A stretch of DNA of 64,000 nucleotides, taken from contig JAOTSD010000003.1 in assembly GCA_030247555.1 (NCBI GenBank), positions 47,738 through 111,737 of the forward strand, read 5' to 3'. Origin of the DNA: Siculibacillus sp. Its GTDB lineage: Bacteria > Pseudomonadota > Alphaproteobacteria > Rhizobiales > Ancalomicrobiaceae. Of this stretch, positions 61,032 through 64,000 are shown in pieces. Below the pieces are notes generated by a model. The model was not told where the DNA came from and did not search any database. It saw only the letters and a program-made list of their open reading frames with translations. Position 1 is the first letter of the stretch. Each line of letters begins with the position of its first letter. The translations under genes were made by a program, and so were the position numbers.

Positions 61032-62570
61032 TCAGGCGGCGACCCAGCGATAGAGCCAGGTTTCGCTGACCGGCTTCTGGCCGTCGGTCAACTGGACTCT
61101 CAGTTCGCTGAGCGGCGCGTTCTTCGGGTCGAGATCGAAGGTCACCCGGTAGCCGCCGGTGGCGGGGTTGGGGCGCAGGATCGGGGAGACGATGCGGCCG
61201 GCGGAGGCGGTCGCGACGACCTTGACGCCGGCGACCGGCGGCATCGGGCCGGTGAAGTCGATGGCGTAGCGCCGCCAGGTCGCCTCGCCGCCCTGACCTT
61301 CGAGGCTGGCGGCGACGCGGCCGATGTCGCTCGGGGCGAGCCCGGCGCCGGTCCAGCGCAGCCGGTAGGCGGCCGAATACTCCTGACCGGCCGGAATCCT
61401 GGTCTTCGGCCGCCAATAAGCGGTGATGTTCTCGTGGATCTCGCTGTCGGACGGGATCTCGACCAGCACCACCGAACCCTTGCCCCAGTCGCCGACCGGC
61501 TCGACCCAGGCCGAGGGGCAGAGATCCCAGCGCCGCTCGAGGTCCTGGTAGTCGGCGAAGTCGCGCGAGCGCTGGGCGAGGCCGAAGCCGTGCGGGTTCT
61601 CGTCGCCGAAGACCGAGATCTGCAGGGTGCGCGGATTGGCGAGCGGTCGCCACAGCCGCTCACCGAGGCCGGTCATCACCGCCAGACCATCGGAGAGATG
61701 GACGGCCGGCCGGATGTCGTCGGAACGGGTGCGGCCGATCGAACCGTAGAGGAACATCGAATTGAGCGCGCCGAGGCCGACGTGGGCCAGATCCTCGCGC
61801 GGGAACAGCGTCAGTTCGACGTCGATGGTGGTCTCGTCGCCGGAACGCACGGTGAAGCGATAGGCGCCGGTCACCATCTTGGAATCGAGCAGCGCGTAGA
61901 GGCGCACCGTCTGGGCGGTCTCCTCCGGCTTCTCGATGTAGAAGCGGGAGAAATAGGGGAACTCCTCGCCGTCGGGTTCGGCGGTGTTGATGGCGAGACC
62001 GCGCGCCGTCAGGCCGTAGACCTGATCGCGGGCGATCGACTTGAAATAGGTCGCGCCCTGGAAGACGGCGAATTCGGGCCAGCGGTCCGGGTCGCGCGGG
62101 CGGCGCAGCTTGAGGCCGGAGAAGGGCAGCACCACCCCGTCCTCGGGGGGAGCGACGTTCGCCCCCCAGTCGAAGCGGTCGCGGTCGAAGGGGATCGGCA
62201 GCGCGACCCCGTCCTCGACGAGGTGGAGTTCGACCGGGGCGCGGTAGACGAAGCCCGAAGGGAGCGGCTCGAGCCGGTAACCGCGCTTCTCGTCGCGCCA
62301 GATCCACAGGTCGCGCTTCCAGCGGATGTCGCGGTACTGGTCCTGGGTCAGATCGGCGAAACGCTGGGGCACCGGGGGCTTCGGGACGACGCGCGCAGTG
62401 GAGGCGAGCCGTCGCGCCTCGTCCTTGAGCCAGCCGAAGGAGAAGGGCACGCCGGTGGCGGCCCGCTGCGGTTGCGCATCGCTCTGCGCCGCGACGGGGG
62501 AGGCGCCGACACCCAAGCCGAGGGTGGCGGCGAGGGAGAGCGACGAGGAGAGGAATGCGCGGCGGTCCAT
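61032..62570 (-). CDS. opgG: Glucans biosynthesis protein OpgG (MdoG), Tat-exported
   Basis: OpgG is the periplasmic partner of OpgH in making osmoregulated periplasmic glucans, probably in adding branches or processing glucan. The 512-residue protein has a twin-arginine signal ('MDRRAFLSSSLSLAATLGLG', cleavage after 'PVAAQ'), like OpgD-type members. Its two-domain beta fold has 'VPFSFGWLKDEARRLA', 'GATYFKSIARDQVYGLTARG', 'GEEFPYFSRFYIEKPE' and 'AYWRPKTRIPAGQEYSAAYR'. The ATG at 62570 matches the signal peptide. opgH follows after 35 bases. Confidence 0.94.
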   Translation of the reverse strand: MDRRAFLSSSLSLAATLGLGVGASPVAAQSDAQPQRAATGVPFSFGWLKDEARRLASTARVVPKPPVPQRFADLTQDQYRDIRWKRDLWIWRDEKRGYRLEPLPSGFVYRAPVELHLVEDGVALPIPFDRDRFDWGANVAPPEDGVVLPFSGLKLRRPRDPDRWPEFAVFQGATYFKSIARDQVYGLTARGLAINTAEPDGEEFPYFSRFYIEKPEETAQTVRLYALLDSKMVTGAYRFTVRSGDETTIDVELTLFPREDLAHVGLGALNSMFLYGSIGRTRSDDIRPAVHLSDGLAVMTGLGERLWRPLANPRTLQISVFGDENPHGFGLAQRSRDFADYQDLERRWDLCPSAWVEPVGDWGKGSVVLVEIPSDSEIHENITAYWRPKTRIPAGQEYSAAYRLRWTGAGLAPSDIGRVAASLEGQGGEATWRRYAIDFTGPMPPVAGVKVVATASAGRIVSPILRPNPATGGYRVTFDLDPKNAPLSELRVQLTDGQKPVSETWLYRWVAA

Positions 62571-62862
62571 GGGCGAGTCCGTCGGCCAGAACATGGCCGG
62601 AATTGCGGCGGGAGGCCGCCTCCGCCGAGGCCGATCGTCGCCGATGACGCCATCGTGACGGCGTACATCGCCGACCGGGACCGGGATCTCGGGAGGCGCT
62701 CGGACCATAGCTCATTTGTGAAGCGGGTCAACGACTTCTCGGCGTCCGCGAGTGAACCGGGGTGGTCGAGAGCGACCGCTCCCGGGCGACGGTGGCGGGA
62801 TCCGGAGACGGCGATGGTGCGGTGCGGCGGGCTGCCCCGTGAGCGGCGCCTCGTCGCACCCC

Positions 62863-64000
62863 TCAGGCTCGGATGCGGGCGACGAAGCCGTCGACTTCGG
62901 AGCGCAGTCGGCGGGCGACGCCGTTCAACTCCTCCGAGGAGGCGACCATCGCGCCGGCGGCCTGCGAGGTCTCGCGGGTGGAGCGGTCGACGTCGGCGAT
63001 GTTGGCGTGGGTGGCCCGGGTGCCGGCGGCCGCGTCGTCGATCGAACGGGCGATCTCGCGGGTGGCGGAGGACTGTTCGTCGACCGCCGCGATGATCGAG
63101 CGGGAAATGGCGGTGATCTCGTCCACCGTGGTGGTGATGTCGCGGATCGCCGCGACGGCGTCGCCCGTGACGGTCTGGACCGTGCCGATCTGGCGGGCGA
63201 TCTCCTCGGTCGCGCCGGCGGTCTGCTGGGCGAGGGTCTTCACCTCCTGAGCGACGACGGCGAAGCCGCGGCCGGCCTCGCCGGCGCGTGCCGCTTCGAT
63301 GGTGGCGTTGAGGGCGAGGAGGTTGGTCTGTGAAGCGATGGCGTTGATCAGGCCGACGATCTCACCGATGCGGTGCGTGGCGTCGGAGAGATTGGCGACG
63401 ATGGCGTTGGTTCGCTCCGCCTGGCGGGCGGCGGTGGCGGAGACGGTGCCGGCCTGATGCATCCGGCGGCCGACCTCGTCGATGGTGCTCGACAATTCCT
63501 CGGTGGCGGTGGCGACCGTGGTGACGTTGCCGGAGGCGACCGCCACCGCTTCGGCGGCGGCCCCGGCGCTGTCGGCGGTGGAATGGGCGATGCGATCGAC
63601 GTCGCCGGCGCCGGCGGCGATCCTCTCGGCCGCTTGGGCGACGGTGTCGACCACGTTGGCCACGGTGGAGGCGAAGGAGTCGGCGAGCGCGAGCCTGTCG
63701 CGGCGGCGCTCGGCGCGGACACGTTCGTCTTCGGCGGCGCGCTCGGCCTGGAGCGTCTCGCGTTCCTCGATCGCCTGGCGGAAGACGTCGGTGGCGCGCG
63801 CCATGCGGCCGATCTCGGTGCGAAGGGCGATGTGAGGGACGACGCCGCCGCGACGGCCGGAGGTCAGATCCTCCATCACCGCGGTCAGGGCGCCGATCGG
63901 GCGGACGACGAAGCGCAGGAACGCGAAGGCGGCGAAGATCAGGCCGAGGGTGGCGACGGTGGCGGCGGCCGAGGTGAAGGTGGAAGTGTCGGAGATGGTT
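62863..64000 (-). CDS. Methyl-accepting chemotaxis protein, C-terminal part (5' end outside window)
   Basis: The frame is open to the right edge, so the ligand-binding region is missing. From the edge inwards there is a transmembrane helix ('[19 protein letters not shown]'), a HAMP domain ('[16 protein letters not shown]' to '[18 protein letters not shown]'), and a long coiled-coil signalling domain. The kinase-binding hairpin tip reads '[21 protein letters not shown]'-like, with '[20 protein letters not shown]' on the return. No C-terminal CheB/CheR-tethering pentapeptide is seen ('FVARIRA' end). It should signal to the flagellar switch through CheA. It is convergent with no gene and follows opgG on the same strand. 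Confidence 0.93.
   Translation of the reverse strand, partial: TISDTSTFTSAAATVATLGLIFAAFAFLRFVVRPIGALTAVMEDLTSGRRGGVVPHIALRTEIGRMARATDVFRQAIEERETLQAERAAEDERVRAERRRDRLALADSFASTVANVVDTVAQAAERIAAGAGDVDRIAHSTADSAGAAAEAVAVASGNVTTVATATEELSSTIDEVGRRMHQAGTVSATAARQAERTNAIVANLSDATHRIGEIVGLINAIASQTNLLALNATIEAARAGEAGRGFAVVAQEVKTLAQQTAGATEEIARQIGTVQTVTGDAVAAIRDITTTVDEITAISRSIIAAVDEQSSATREIARSIDDAAAGTRATHANIADVDRSTRETSQAAGAMVASSEELNGVARRLRSEVDGFVARIRA

Overview
The window is chromosomal DNA of very high GC content from an alphaproteobacterium, most likely of the order Hyphomicrobiales (Rhizobiales). The evidence is the gene order nuoG-N / birA / rnj / mce / DUF1467, the surE-pcm-nlpD and yajC-secD-secF-Mth938-phytoene-synthase-like blocks, the lone sdhE beside mfd, GTTC-N7-GTTC LexA boxes, GANTC (CcrM-type) sites, and a BirA without a DNA-binding domain. 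Family and genus cannot be fixed by reading alone. No tRNA, rRNA, insertion sequence, prophage or CRISPR array was seen. Most of the window is core genome in long same-strand runs.

Layout. 1-9.2 kb: distal half of the respiratory complex I operon (nuoG C-terminus, nuoH, a small extra membrane-protein gene, nuoI to nuoN), running into birA, RNase J, methylmalonyl-CoA epimerase and a DUF1467 membrane protein (to 12.6 kb). 12.7-20 kb: a molybdopterin oxidoreductase, a small secreted protein, sdhE, mfd and a small exported protein. 20.1-24.8 kb: an exported dienelactone-hydrolase-like protein, an Fsr-type MFS efflux pump, a toxin-antitoxin pair on the minus strand, and gatB. 24.9-26.3 kb: a low-GC orphan gene for a membrane/coiled-coil/ankyrin-like protein, the clearest foreign gene here. 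26.5-29.5 kb: a motA-motB pair away from other flagellar genes, a GNAT and a glutathione S-transferase. 29.8-43.4 kb: a Sel1-like protein, surE, pcm, a degenerate-LytM NlpD, a lipoprotein, DUF815 ATPase, an ArsN2-like acetyltransferase, yajC-secD-secF, two homologues of complex I assembly factors (NDUFAF3 and NDUFAF6 types), trmFO and a possible transglutaminase-like lipoprotein. 43.9-53.4 kb: uvrA and ssb diverging from a region with a LexA box, marC, gyrA, a metallophosphatase and coaD. 53.4-64 kb: a periplasmic cyclophilin, a diguanylate cyclase, a DEAD-box helicase, dprA, opgG-opgH (periplasmic glucans) and the 3' part of a chemotaxis receptor.

The genes serve respiration (Nuo and its probable assembly factors, SdhE), genome repair (Mfd, UvrA, SSB, DprA, GyrA), protein export and envelope (SecDF-YajC, NlpD, OpgGH, lipoproteins), RNA metabolism and translation (RNase J, DEAD helicase, GatB, TrmFO) and motility/signalling (MotAB, diguanylate cyclase, MCP). 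No obvious new multi-gene system was found. The best leads for something undescribed are the orphan gene at 24.9 kb, the dense GANTC cluster at 29.6 kb, the structured and minus-strand-terminated spacer at 52.4-52.9 kb, and the small gene inside the nuo operon.
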